Origin: Endotrypanum monterogeii
Taxonomy: Eukaryota; Euglenozoa; Kinetoplastea; Trypanosomatida; Trypanosomatidae
DNA length: 64,000 nt
Assembly (NCBI GenBank): GCA_000333855.2
Contig: CM007326.1
Location: 249,373-313,372 of the forward strand
Direction of reading: 5' to 3'
The translations under genes and the position numbers were made by a program. Below the pieces are notes generated by a model. The model saw only the letters and a list, made by a program, of their open reading frames with translations. It did not search any database and was not told the origin of the DNA. Positions 9,501 through 19,279 of the stretch are shown one piece after another. Position 1 is the first letter of the stretch, and every line of letters starts with the position of its first letter.

Positions 9501-12500
9501 TCGACGTGCTGGAGGTTCTGTGCCACGGCGCGGACCCGTGGCTGACTCTGAATGTCGCGCGGCGGGTGTCGGCACGGCACATAATCGACGGCATGGACAT
9601 GTCCCTATGGTTGTTGAACCACCTAGAGCCATCGCACCACACCGATGAGGCTCGTGACGTAGCGCGCAAGCTGTTCCGATGGCTGCTAGCGGACGTGGGC
9701 ATTCACCTACAACCGCAGCTTCATCGACACATCGTTCCCGTTGCGCGAGCTCTTATACGTCTTGGGCTGCAAGGGGAGATGAGTACTCTATACAGTGCTG
9801 TGCTCGACAATGTCGTTTTATTTGCTACAGAACACCGTGACGCCTTCATACAGGTTCTGAGCGACTTCATTTGTCCCGCCTGCGCAAGCGTGCTCCCAGA
9901 GAGCGATGTTTATGTTGATCGTGCATGTCCGAGGTGCATGGTGGTTGTGCCCGCGAAGGACGCCAACACCATCCCTAGCTTTCGTCTTTCAGCCGAGCAT
10001 GTCGAGCGTTGGCGCGCTCAGCGCAAACAGCGACGTCAACGATCTCGGCAGCGGCTTTCCGCCAGCGTGCGTCGACTGCAGCAGGGTGGCGAGGAGGGAT
10101 CGAGCAGCAGCAGCATCGCACTGCGCCGCCCCACACGCGACGCGGCTGATGTGCTCCGATGGCACCTTCAAAAAAGGGACGGTTCTGAGCAGACTGGAAC
10201 GAACGGTCCACTCGACGTCTCATTTGCGGCGTCGTCGTCGCTGTTATTGGCTGCCGGTACCCCCAGAGAGGCGCTTCTGGTCCCTGGTGTCCCTGTTTCC
10301 ACCGAGCTGGTCCTGTTCCCTGTTGCCGGCGGGGTATCGAGCAGTGCGCAGGTGCTGGACGTCCGGGCAGCTATGGAGGAGTCCTCGCGCAGGCTCGAGC
10401 TGCAGCGCGCTGCCCGAGAGTACACGTTGGCGCAGCGCGGGGTCCGTGATCTCGCAGGGAGCCGTTATGACAGGTTCACTGGGGCTTCGGAGATAGCGGC
10501 CGGAGCGGCACCTCCTTTTGCATCGCCGACAGTGCCGACCACACTGCCTGTCTCGGCGCAGGCGCTGGATGCATCAACGCTCAAGTACTTATCCACTGCC
10601 TCGAGCGCCGCTCCTGAGGAGGGGATGAGATCGCCAGCGTCTGCTCAGGATACTGATGGCGCGTGGGTGTGTGTGTGGTGCCAAGAGAACAATACTGAGT
10701 GGAGCAGTCGAGTGCACTGCAGTGCATGCGGCGCTGATACAGGGCCAGCGGCAGCGTGGAGGCGCTTCGTGTATGCGGCGGCGAGCGGCGATGTTATGGA
10801 GGAGTTGCGTGGTCGCATGTCGAACGCTGATGAGCGCCCGGTCGACGCGATTGTGGGCGGTTACTTACTGATGCTGTACCAGCGCACTTTCCAGTTGCGC
10901 GCGACGCCGGCCGATCATGATCGATTGCTGCGGCTGGTGCAGGTTCTCTGTCAGCTACAGGAGCGCGTGCTGGCCGGCTACGTGTACACGCGGCTCATAC
11001 CCATTTCACAGCGGCGTCTGGGAATGCCTCTCTCTGGATTGGCTCAGGTCTTTGGCCAGGAGATGTCGCCCAGCTACCGGACGCTAACGCAGGCAGACCT
11101 TACCCGTCCAGACGCTGACGACGTCTTCTTCAACGCCGTCTTCGGTACGCAAACGTGCCGCGCGTGCTTTGGCCAGCACGACTGGCATGTTTGCCCGATG
11201 GTCACACGCGACTTCGCCAAGGCTGAGACAGCGGCTGGGGAGGGGGCACAGCATACCCCCATTAGCCTCAGTCCGGAGGAGAAGCAACGCGCTGTTTTGG
11301 AGCGGCTGTCGAAGTTGATTCACCAAGCGGTCGCGTCACTGGCGCCGTCATCATCGTCCTCTTCAGCTTCTCGCCACTCTGCAGTGCTGCTGCCCCCAGG
11401 GAAGCCGAACGCACGGCTTGTCGTGGACGTCTACACGGCCTTCGTATCCTCGCCGTTCCGTGAGATCTTTGCCGAGCGCCACGCGACCGACGCGAATGTC
11501 CTTTCTCTGCTACTGAGCCGTGTGCACCAGTACCGTCGTGCGGCATTCGTTCTGTGCCATGTGCCGCCGCCGCAGCGCGCGACGGAGGCTTACCTTCGCA
11601 TGGTGCACTACTTCAACGTAACCGAGGTCGAGGCGCTAGCACTGCTAGAGGATGCATCGACAGCCACGACGTCAAAGGAACCCGTGGTGAGGCAAGTTAA
11701 TTTTGTGCAGGTCACGCAAACGTGTTGCATGTGCCTTGACGCACGTCACGCCTCTCACGAGTGCCCGCGCCTAGAGGAATGGCTCAAGGGTGTGCAGCAT
11801 CTAGCTTTATCTGACCGGGGAGGTAGCTGCACCGCCGGTGGATCTTCTTCACCGCCCGCACCGGGATTTCTACTAGATACTGAAGGTGACGGACGCCTGC
11901 GCCGACGACTGAAGGCGCAAGTGGACGGGTGGACCACGGCGGGGCCGGAGCGGCTTCACGCGTTCTACCGCTACCTTGTAGCCCACATGGATCTTCTTCG
12001 ACCTGGGGTCTCTGCCTTTATGGGCACCGCGCAGGAGTCATCTTGTCGCCGGGCCGACTTCCAGGACCCACTTGTGTATGCGGTGAACAAAGTCATTGCA
12101 AAGCTGTCCATGGTGGGGCGATGTAGTGAGACGCATCGCCTGTACGCACACGTACCCATCGAGTGCGTGTCTGCTGCGACGACAGAGGCAGTGCTGCGCA
12201 TGAATCATTTCTCGGAGGAAAGCATAAAGATTTTGATGACAATGACGTCTGCTTCTGAGGAGGGTACCGTGGTTTTCCGCGACAGCGGCGACGTGGCCAC
12301 GGCACCCAGCTCCTCGGTCCTCCAGCACGCCCCGCTGGCGGCGCGCACGGCTGCCGTGCCGGTGCGGGATCGCTGTTATTTCTGTTTCTCGCCCGGTCAC
12401 ACCTTCGTGCAGTGTCCAGAACTGACGGCAGCGTCGACAGAGGTGGAGCGGCTCCTTCTTGTGCTGCGGAACGTCGGTAGGATTGCCTCCGTACCCGATG

Positions 12501-14395
12501 GCATCGGTGCTGCTGCAGCGTATGTGTACAGCGAGTATAATTGCGGACGACTCTCCGCAGACATGATGCGTTCCCACCCGGAGCTGGTGATTGAGTTGCT
12601 CACGCTGACACGCCGCTGCTTCGCCACTCGCCAGCTGAGCCACGGCGTGCGAGTCTTGCGCCGCCTCCCTGTTGAAGTTGTGCCCCCCGACACTGTCTAC
12701 CTCGACCTTTGGCGCGCGGCTGGCTTGTCGGAGGCGGATGTAGAGCGCAAGCAAGTGCAACTTCTGGCTCTGTTGGACGCGGAGGCAGTGAGGCCGTCTA
12801 TCGACCCGGTGCCACCACGATCGACGTATTCCAATGCCTTCTTGTCGCAGCTGAGTCGCATCCTTCACGATGATCTGTGCCGACACTGCTACCAGCACGA
12901 CCACACCATTGCCACCTGCCCGCTTTTTCACGCTGAAGTGAGCTTTGGCCGCGACTTTGTTGCTGCGTACCGCATGAGCATGATGTCTGAGCAGTTGGAC
13001 CGGACTTGGCAGGAGGCGTACCTGCTGAAGCTCGTTGACTTCTCCGCAACACACTACCTGTTCATGCCGTACCACATCACCGGTGTGGCGAATGCCTTGA
13101 ATGCAATTGCCTCCATGTGGAGTTTCCGCGGTGAGCCCGGTATCGCGCAGCGGCACCTGCTGCGCATCCCGCCCGCCTACCGTCGACGCCAGGCTTTTAA
13201 GCACGTGCTGCACTGCTTACGTGTGCCACCGGCTGATATAACAAAGCTGCTTGGTGACTTCTTTTTCGCCCCTGATGGTAGCGCGCCTGCGACATTGTCG
13301 CCGCCATCGCCACAGCAGCTGCAGAGTCGCGGGCATCACAGCGCTAGTGGGCACCAAATCCAGCAGCAGCGGGAGGTGGTGATGGCGCAGCACCTGTTGA
13401 TGCCCAAACCAGCGATTCGGGATTTGGCACGTAAAAATATTTTTGATCGAGTTCCGGCGGCCGTCGCTGCGATGGAGGCAAGTGAGCAGCGTATGATTGA
13501 CATCCGCAGTCGTCACGAAAGGCGGAGCAGAGGCAGTGGGGGCATCACTGCCGAGGTGCAAGAGTATCTTCGCCAGCCTCTAAGCGAGTCACCAGGTCAC
13601 CAGAGTGAAGGAGTGAGCGGCGCTGGCTGGCCACACGCTTCGGCGTCCTTCGATTCTCCTGTGCTGCAGCGTGTGATGCAAAGTGGCGACATCGCGCAGC
13701 TGCGCGAGGATTTTGACCCAATTCTCTCGGAGCTGGAGGACGCCGTGGGCATGAAGCTCGGCAGCCGGCACACACTTTTCACGACCGCGGTTGAGGTGTT
13801 GTCGTCGAGTAGTCACACGACGCCCCCGCCGCCGTCGTCGCTGTTCTCAAGCTCGGCCATGTCCACTCCAAGCCCTGTCGATGAGGGTGACTCACATGTG
13901 AGAGCGCCGTCCGCGACTTCATCATCCTCGCCCGCATCGTCTCAGGTGCGGGAGGCTGTGGTGCTGAAGGATACACAGACGCCCCACACACCATCACGTC
14001 GTCCATCCTCTTCAGGAGACCAGGCTCAGAGCACCCGTGATCCGACAAGCGTCTACACGCCCATCACGACTTCCTTTGGCAACACCGCTCATGCTTCTGG
14101 AGCAAGCTCCTTAGACAGGCCAAGGCATCAAGCGGGAGACGGTGATGCTCCCAGATTGGGAGGTGCCTCTCAAAAAAGTGAAATACGCAACAAAGGTGGC
14201 AGCTCCAACGACAGCAAGACGGATCGCCGCGGTGATCGCGGATGGCGCAACAACGACGAGCGAAACTCGCGGCATGGCGGCACAAGCCAGTTGCCGTCGC
14301 ATGCCCACAGCCGCAATCGTGGTGCTCGATCGCACCACCGAAGCCGCCACAACCGCGACCGCTATTTCCCCGAAAAAGAGGACCGGCAAAAATAA
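6563..14395 (+). CDS. Giant, probably mitochondrial protein with RanBP2-type finger and four CCHC zinc knuckles in helical modules
   Basis: 2610 residues. The first ~80 residues are rich in Arg, Ser and Ala with almost no acidic residues, like a mitochondrial presequence. A two-CXXC zinc ribbon starts at residue 1104. A RanBP2-type finger (W-x-C-x2-C, Asn, then C-x2-C) starts at Trp1368. Four zinc knuckles of the form C-x2-C-x3/4-H-x4-C-P begin at 1532, 1721, 1938 and 2106. Each knuckle is preceded by a helical block with a common pattern (L..VP......YL.M...F); a fifth such block after the last knuckle has none. The C-terminal ~300 residues are disordered and end Arg/His/Asn-rich. RanBP2 fingers and CCHC knuckles commonly bind single-stranded RNA, and the helical modules recall PPR/TPR-type repeats, so a role in mitochondrial RNA processing or mitoribosome biogenesis is inferred but not shown. 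The start is the first in-frame ATG after the (CA)n tract; the frame extends upstream without an ATG. Confidence 0.75.
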   Translation: MSPPSAIPPASRSHSGWVWRCAASLTSLRARASRFATTALSSTAATAVATALGASEVAVGRLGRRASAYGLLSRIYISSSSSPSVPRVSGLAPLSCGGCVRSSTDRTINCAVNTTAVLQLSSTPPGDVLLLCHGHRDGDYRSRGRISCERRVGLRRLVSASKALGVPVGGCAGSSLRHVTRHASVYRGRGGSDEDAVSREVFYAPPKGRTAHSRGHSSEESGDRADVKTIFGAEQRGARAASHTTSSRANAKLSRGGSIPTATGRSDMFSGAALAAAIMRRHRFHAAFRYLSLSSGVEVPECDGGAYHLQERPPLWHGTGATSGPAGSVGNGGYLSRSRSCAHHNRISIFPAASLRPASDTNQLSSSSSSSAQRWSRPPSISSVRAARTSPVVLQRDAVHLRAQLYEPFDRLLHRYLERGYVAHNAQRLLHHPDAPAPAVLLDTILQHRIAAPSFVCQALLATLHTARRDRSTAAAAGFALERVALRLRVDEKARMLYQTREVRALLLEATLQESLYDTAVDILTDMPAEWITPHAWSQLVVLAGQSKLPHSQLLWRILSLHEGASSASGGVSSDVSTPAQPALTRAGESALLGTLRQCPPGASSAVMHVRDVAETGASAAVDRGLAPGGVLNTRACATVLAPSRGEIGSAVLDDLDVASDGPHCDKEDGERAHSAPEVGRDQSLTTSVTAVMPSDSTGSCNHVRWCALGAVELGYAAEHHNGDASPAAGDFRASGAAGVLYSHSSFQALLAEVERDGVHEGDGAEALRAVRTRALWETTALRMINSRHGIAYGLDAVMTARVLLRCGVSFAAHASPLLAVHVLRRYLRSCHLLRDQVVEAQRLVEAQLDSVAKETHSADSSATTGVGKARKLPTGVYPRLARAVTPHPAPFLVFFQVMREARDVLAYAVGGSDGEDEALATLSATRRYWTSATGAAGRLHASLPMVHWEVVWKTFHQLNRENPLWYTQLELQEAGDLCLDVLEVLCHGADPWLTLNVARRVSARHIIDGMDMSLWLLNHLEPSHHTDEARDVARKLFRWLLADVGIHLQPQLHRHIVPVARALIRLGLQGEMSTLYSAVLDNVVLFATEHRDAFIQVLSDFICPACASVLPESDVYVDRACPRCMVVVPAKDANTIPSFRLSAEHVERWRAQRKQRRQRSRQRLSASVRRLQQGGEEGSSSSSIALRRPTRDAADVLRWHLQKRDGSEQTGTNGPLDVSFAASSSLLLAAGTPREALLVPGVPVSTELVLFPVAGGVSSSAQVLDVRAAMEESSRRLELQRAAREYTLAQRGVRDLAGSRYDRFTGASEIAAGAAPPFASPTVPTTLPVSAQALDASTLKYLSTASSAAPEEGMRSPASAQDTDGAWVCVWCQENNTEWSSRVHCSACGADTGPAAAWRRFVYAAASGDVMEELRGRMSNADERPVDAIVGGYLLMLYQRTFQLRATPADHDRLLRLVQVLCQLQERVLAGYVYTRLIPISQRRLGMPLSGLAQVFGQEMSPSYRTLTQADLTRPDADDVFFNAVFGTQTCRACFGQHDWHVCPMVTRDFAKAETAAGEGAQHTPISLSPEEKQRAVLERLSKLIHQAVASLAPSSSSSSASRHSAVLLPPGKPNARLVVDVYTAFVSSPFREIFAERHATDANVLSLLLSRVHQYRRAAFVLCHVPPPQRATEAYLRMVHYFNVTEVEALALLEDASTATTSKEPVVRQVNFVQVTQTCCMCLDARHASHECPRLEEWLKGVQHLALSDRGGSCTAGGSSSPPAPGFLLDTEGDGRLRRRLKAQVDGWTTAGPERLHAFYRYLVAHMDLLRPGVSAFMGTAQESSCRRADFQDPLVYAVNKVIAKLSMVGRCSETHRLYAHVPIECVSAATTEAVLRMNHFSEESIKILMTMTSASEEGTVVFRDSGDVATAPSSSVLQHAPLAARTAAVPVRDRCYFCFSPGHTFVQCPELTAASTEVERLLLVLRNVGRIASVPDGIGAAAAYVYSEYNCGRLSADMMRSHPELVIELLTLTRRCFATRQLSHGVRVLRRLPVEVVPPDTVYLDLWRAAGLSEADVERKQVQLLALLDAEAVRPSIDPVPPRSTYSNAFLSQLSRILHDDLCRHCYQHDHTIATCPLFHAEVSFGRDFVAAYRMSMMSEQLDRTWQEAYLLKLVDFSATHYLFMPYHITGVANALNAIASMWSFRGEPGIAQRHLLRIPPAYRRRQAFKHVLHCLRVPPADITKLLGDFFFAPDGSAPATLSPPSPQQLQSRGHHSASGHQIQQQREVVMAQHLLMPKPAIRDLARKNIFDRVPAAVAAMEASEQRMIDIRSRHERRSRGSGGITAEVQEYLRQPLSESPGHQSEGVSGAGWPHASASFDSPVLQRVMQSGDIAQLREDFDPILSELEDAVGMKLGSRHTLFTTAVEVLSSSSHTTPPPPSSLFSSSAMSTPSPVDEGDSHVRAPSATSSSSPASSQVREAVVLKDTQTPHTPSRRPSSSGDQAQSTRDPTSVYTPITTSFGNTAHASGASSLDRPRHQAGDGDAPRLGGASQKSEIRNKGGSSNDSKTDRRGDRGWRNNDERNSRHGGTSQLPSHAHSRNRGARSHHRSRHNRDRYFPEKEDRQK

Positions 14396-14531
14396 ATAAA
14401 GAGAAAAAAAAAAGCAGGAAGGAGGGGGTGAAGAGAGGAAAGCATTGCATCAGAGAACGAGGGAAGGGGGAGAGGGAGCGCTATCGCGTGTTGCCAAGGA
14501 ACCCCCTCTGCCCCCCTCCCCTCGCTCCTCG

Positions 14532-14564
<33 letters not shown>

Positions 14565-14646
14565 ATTACACATACAACACTCTTAAAAAAAAAAAAAATG
14601 GCATATAAAGGCAGGAGAGGGGAAGGCGATGGGTGGGTGGTGTGGG

Positions 14647-14680
<34 letters not shown>

Positions 14681-15282
14681 TGGGCAAACGCTGCGATATG
14701 CCGCTCGCTCGTTTTGTTGTCGGTTGCGTCCTCCTGCCTCCTCCGACATCCCGCTCGTAGACGAGAAATGACAGTGCTCCATATGCTGTGCCTCTTCGCG
14801 TGCTGATCTTTCCCTCCCCACCTTTTTTTTTTTTTTCATTCTCCTTGCTTACTACTCAAAAGGAAGAAAGTGCACATCTTGCGGTTTTCAGGGGGAGCAA
14901 GCACGGGTGCTGGTGCCCCTGTGGCCTGCGTGTGTATGTACGCTTTTCTGTGTTCTCCCCTCTCCTCCTCTTTTCCCTCGCTCCATTTGCTTTGGCCCCC
15001 TCCCTCCCTCTCGTTCTCCACCCGCTACATACATACATACACACACCCACCCACCCACCCACACACACGCCAGCAACATTCGTCCTTCAAAACTTTCTGA
15101 CGACTTGCACACAAAGCATTTTCATACATATATATATATATATATATATCCGTAGCTTTATTTTTATTTTTTCTTCGAGCGTCATCATCATCATCTCCCC
15201 CCGATTCCCCCCTCTTCCCTTGCATCGACTCCTCCCTTGATCTCGCTTTTGTTACGCCGTCGCCTCCACGTGTGACATCACT
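14396..15282 (+). other. Intergenic region between genes 4 and 5
   Basis: No gene. It contains A-runs near 14403-14413 and 14585-14598, (CA)n at 14538-14564, (TA)n at 14650-14679 and 15128-15150, a T-run at 14823-14836, a CATA/CCCA repeat at 15028-15067 and the pyrimidine tract that precedes the next gene. Confidence 0.8.
15178..15179 (+). promoter_or_regulatory. Predicted spliced-leader acceptor AG for the C2-ankyrin gene
   Basis: First AG after the T-rich tract at 15156-15176; no other AG occurs between it and the ATG at 15283, giving a 5' UTR of about 103 nt. Confidence 0.5.
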
Positions 15283-17529
15283 ATGCCGAACGCTTTTGTC
15301 ACGCTGACGATCAACAGGGCTGAGGCCCTCGTAGCGCTCAACCCCGGTGGAACCTCGAATCCATTCTTCACTGCCACCATTGGTGCTCAGTCCGTCACGA
15401 CACCGGTGGTGGAGAAGACACTGAACCCTGTGTACAATGTGACGTTTACCTTTCACGATTGTCCCTTGCCAACCATGGTGACGCTGCGTGCCTTTAATAA
15501 AATCCCGTATGTGGACGTTGAGGATCCGCTTGGCACTGCCACAGTCACCCTCTTCGATGTGCAGCCTGAAACGAAGACCACAGTAGTACAGCTCAGCCAT
15601 GGCGGTGTCGCGGCACTGGCGCAGCGAGCTCCCAACGGATGCGGTGCGGTTACCATCGCCTACAGCGTCGCGCCGATGCCTCAGGGTGGTGCCACTCCAT
15701 CCGCGGCAGAGATCGCGGCGCCAGGTCTCAGTGACCGGTCCTCGTACGCTGCAGCGCAGGTGCTCACGCCTCCGATGGCTACACCCATGACCCTGCCCGC
15801 TGCCCCTAATATCGACGGTAACGGTCCAGCGTCCCTTCCCGTCGCCTCCGGCCCACGTGAGGATCGCTGCAGCACACCGGGACACACTGTAAGCGACGGC
15901 ACAGGCAAACTGCTTTCCTCAAACCCCAGCATCACGAACCCACCAGCGGTGGCGGCGAGGCTGTCGCCTGTCGAGGGCATGGCATCCTCTGTTATGGAGG
16001 CCTCCTCTGCATCTGCTACCAGGTTCAGTGTGTCACAGCTTCAGAGCAGCAGTCAGCTCACGCCACCCAGCATTGCGCCTGCTCCGCTACCGGCAACGGC
16101 TACTGTGCTCGTGCCGCAGGCCGCCCCGGCGCCGCCGCTCCTCTCTTCCCTCAACATGTCTTTGAGGGCACCTTCGGTGAGCGAGGATGATGACCATGCC
16201 GCGCTCGGTGCGACGCTACCGTCACCGGTCCCAGAGGTTGCTGCCACCCCCTCCCATCAGCTGACACCGCTCGCCTCCGGTAGCTACTACGCCAACAATA
16301 CCGTTCACAGTGCCGCTGCGGCGCCGCCGGTGAGTAACGTATCCACACAGCTTCCAAGTAGCTTTGCCGTCCTACCAGTAGCGATGAGTGCCCCAGTCGC
16401 GATCCGCTTTGCTTCCCTACAGGAGTCCACAAGTCCTGCTCCCTCCTTCGATGCTCAGCAGCAGGCGGCGTCCGCCAGCTCCCTGTACACCAGCGCTGCG
16501 CGAGGCCCAACGACGACGCCGCAGACAAAGCTGCTCGTTGTACCTCCGAACATCAACGGTGCCCCAACTCCGACGTTTTTTCATGCCTCAAAGCCTTCAT
16601 CTTGCGAGGGCTCGCGCCTCCCTTCTGCTGCGCAGATTTCTTTGTCCAGGGAAAGCCCCGAGGCCAGCTTTCCCGCCTACGCCCCCCCACTGGTGTCTGC
16701 TGGGGCACTTCCGGTTGCAACGGTCCCATATTCGCCGCCACTCACTGCCAGCACGACGGCGAGTCTCTGCTCCACCCCCGCGACGCTCTCTTCTCACAGA
16801 CACCACAGCGGCACGGTCATGAGCGGCAATCCGTTTCCACCCGATTCTGCCGCAACCAACCTCCTGCCTCCCTCGACACATGCTGGCACTCTACACCGCA
16901 GTGTTCATCCTGCTTCCGCGACGGCAGGTCTGCAGCGGTGCGCTGGCGCAGGTGCTGCATTTCCCCACTCTCAGAACCGGTGTAGCGCCTACGCGTCGAC
17001 GTCTGCTGCCGGCCGCCCAACCTCTCCGATGCGCTCCGCCCACAAAGCAGAAACAAAGCGCTGCACCGGGGCGGACACCATCACTTCGGCCAGCCAGCTG
17101 TATTCCGATACACAGTATCTTTTTGATATCGCGGCGAACGGTTCTGACCTGGGGACCTTTGAAAAGCTTCGTCAGGTGGATCCCGATCTCACCAACGGAT
17201 TCCTTCAGGCCTTGGACTACTCGGGTCGGAGTCTCCTGCACATCGCGGCGTGGAGCGGACAGCTGCGCGTGATGCAGATTCTACTATCCCCAGAGCCCAC
17301 CCAGCCGATGATCGACCTACGTGCTGTGGTGACAGCGAAGAGTCGAAACACTGTTCTGCATGCTGCCGCGTCTAACGGTCAGGCCGAGGTGGCGCAGTGG
17401 CTGCGATATTCTCACCCCACAGCTGGTCCACTCCTGCTGTCGATGTTAAACGCCCGCGGCATGACGGCAGCCGAGTGTGCCATGGAGGCGGGCTTTCCCC
17501 AGGTGGCCCGTTTGCTGATGCCCAACTGA
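15283..17529 (+). CDS. C2-domain and ankyrin-repeat protein
   Basis: 748 residues. Residues 1 to about 125 read as a C2 domain: a beta-strand start, a loop with LNPGGTSNPF (19-28), the hallmark TLNPVYN (46-52) and a closing DPLGTATVTLFD-like strand (81 onward). C2 domains bind membranes or partner proteins. The calcium-coordinating acidic residues are largely replaced (Asn20, Asn26 and Asn72 stand where Asp is usual), so binding is probably calcium-independent. Residues about 130-610 are Pro/Ser/Ala-rich and disordered. The C-terminus holds about three ankyrin repeats: SLLHIAAWSGQ near 650, VLHAAASNGQ near 690 and a weaker AAECAMEAGF near 728. The C2 and ankyrin calls are by motif; a scaffold role at a membrane or the cytoskeleton is inference. 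The start is the only ATG close to the predicted acceptor and begins the C2 fold directly. Confidence 0.8.
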   Translation: MPNAFVTLTINRAEALVALNPGGTSNPFFTATIGAQSVTTPVVEKTLNPVYNVTFTFHDCPLPTMVTLRAFNKIPYVDVEDPLGTATVTLFDVQPETKTTVVQLSHGGVAALAQRAPNGCGAVTIAYSVAPMPQGGATPSAAEIAAPGLSDRSSYAAAQVLTPPMATPMTLPAAPNIDGNGPASLPVASGPREDRCSTPGHTVSDGTGKLLSSNPSITNPPAVAARLSPVEGMASSVMEASSASATRFSVSQLQSSSQLTPPSIAPAPLPATATVLVPQAAPAPPLLSSLNMSLRAPSVSEDDDHAALGATLPSPVPEVAATPSHQLTPLASGSYYANNTVHSAAAAPPVSNVSTQLPSSFAVLPVAMSAPVAIRFASLQESTSPAPSFDAQQQAASASSLYTSAARGPTTTPQTKLLVVPPNINGAPTPTFFHASKPSSCEGSRLPSAAQISLSRESPEASFPAYAPPLVSAGALPVATVPYSPPLTASTTASLCSTPATLSSHRHHSGTVMSGNPFPPDSAATNLLPPSTHAGTLHRSVHPASATAGLQRCAGAGAAFPHSQNRCSAYASTSAAGRPTSPMRSAHKAETKRCTGADTITSASQLYSDTQYLFDIAANGSDLGTFEKLRQVDPDLTNGFLQALDYSGRSLLHIAAWSGQLRVMQILLSPEPTQPMIDLRAVVTAKSRNTVLHAAASNGQAEVAQWLRYSHPTAGPLLLSMLNARGMTAAECAMEAGFPQVARLLMPN

Positions 17530-18214
17530 GATTTGGTTTCCTCCATCTTGGGTTCCATTTTCTTTTCCATTTCCCTTCTTTTTTTCTCCCCCCCTTTCGC
17601 ACAATTGACCAGTGCCGTGCAACTCGATCCCTGAGAGCGTGCACCTGTGGCGGTGGCGCGCGTGTCAGGTCCGGTCGAGCGTTCCATCTCGGAGTGTTTG
17701 AGCGCGTGAATGCGAAAGAAAATGAGTTGCAGAGGACGAGAGAGACGAAATAATAAAAAAAAAGCCTTCTGTGTGTGCGTATTTTGTGTTTGTAGGATGT
17801 GCCACATCGGCAGCGATTCGTGTGCTCTGGTCTCCACCCCTTCTACACACATACACACACACACACGTATGCGCGCGTACCTATGTGAGTACGTGCGCGC
17901 ACACGTGAAAACAAATATATATATATATATATATATGAATTTTGCTGAGCTGTGGAGCGGTCAACGGGAAAAGATGACATGAAAAAAAAAAAAAACAACA
18001 TGTGAAATGAAGAGATCATCCTTCCCTCAAATGAGTTTAAAAAAAAAACCCAAAACGTCATTCTGTGCTTTCACCTGTATTTTATATATATGTGTGTGTG
18101 TGTGGGGGGGGCATCGATACTCCACTCTCTCTCACTCCCCCTCACCTCCTCTCTACGTCCTCGTCCCTTTTCCCCATTACTGGTTTCACCGCGAGGACGG
18201 TGTGGCTGAGTATG

Positions 18215-18251
<37 letters not shown>

Positions 18252-18343
18252 ATGAGCTTGTGCTTCACGATTGTTGCGGCTGTTTTTTTTTTTTTTTTTC
18301 TGTTTTCTTCCTTCCCTCGGTGATTCGTAGCGATTGAAATATA

Positions 18344-18353
18344 NNNNNNNNNN
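18344..18353. other. Assembly gap of 10 N
   Basis: Ten unknown bases. The gap directly abuts the outer end of the left arm of the inverted repeat that starts at 18354, a position typical of an assembly break. Confidence 0.98.
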
Positions 18354-18483
18354 AGAAAAAGGGTAGAAAAAAAGGGAGACGAGAAAAAAAAAAAAAGGAC
18401 AAGGGACAAATGAATGCTCGAGCGCACTCGAATAATATACTCAGCTGTAAATATATCCACACACAGACATACATGTGCTTTCC

Positions 18484-18522
<39 letters not shown>

Positions 18523-18823
18523 TTTGTCAACTCCCTCCCCCTCTTCTTCCGTTTACTCGTACATATGAACTCACAGACGGACTTCTTTTACACAATGTAG
18601 TCGCGAGTCTGCCTCGTGTGAGGGGAGATGTAATGCATTCGATATATACGCGCCGTTCTTTCTCGTTATATATATATATATATATATATAATATGGAAAG
18701 CACATGTATGTCTGTGTGTGGATATATTTACAGCTGAGTATATTATTCGAGTGCGCTCGAGCATTCATTTGTCCCTTGTCCTTTTTTTTTTTTCTCGTCT
18801 CCCTTTTTTTCTACCCTTTTTCT
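18354..18823. repeat. Large inverted repeat with arms of about 155 bp
   Basis: The left arm (about 18354-18512) and right arm (about 18668-18823) are reverse complements over their whole length, including unique sequence such as CTCGAGCGCACTCG and CAGCTGTAAATATATCC, with no mismatch noticed by eye. The inner ends are (TA)n. The ~155-bp centre contains a T-run and otherwise unique sequence. The right arm stops exactly where the left arm meets the N gap. It is either a real long hairpin or an assembly inversion artefact. Confidence 0.9.
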
Positions 18824-19248
18824 CTAGCTTTTTTTTTTTTCTGTGCTTATCTGTACCACCAAATATATTTTTTTTCCCTTCTCTCCCTTCCCCGTGAATC
18901 AACCCCCCGTCCCCTCCCGTGTGTGTGTATGTGTGTGTGCGTGTGCGTGTGATAAGAATATTTCAGAAGGAAAGAAGAAGAGAGGGTAGAAGGGAAAACA
19001 TGTCGGACGCAGATCATTTCACTGAGCAGTCAGGCACGCTATGAGCGTGCACGTGCACTCGTAAAAGTAGCTATGCCGCTACGTCACGTATCTTGCCTCC
19101 CCCCCTCCCTCCCCTGCACCGTCACATCCAGTGAGCCGGGAAACAAAAAAAATGGACGAATGGAAGAGTCACAGTAGTATTAGTGGTTGCTGCTACTGCA
19201 TCGAGTAAGTGCAGACATGCGATCAACCGCTTACACAAGCTGAGTGTA

Positions 19249-19279
<31 letters not shown>

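Noticed and set aside
12038..13213. 391-codon open frame on the - strand
   Set aside because: Lies entirely within the zinc-knuckle gene and its translation has no motif; antisense shadow of GC-rich codons.
15025..15885. 286-codon open frame on the - strand
   Set aside because: Overlaps the C2 domain coding sequence and ends in repeat-derived residues.
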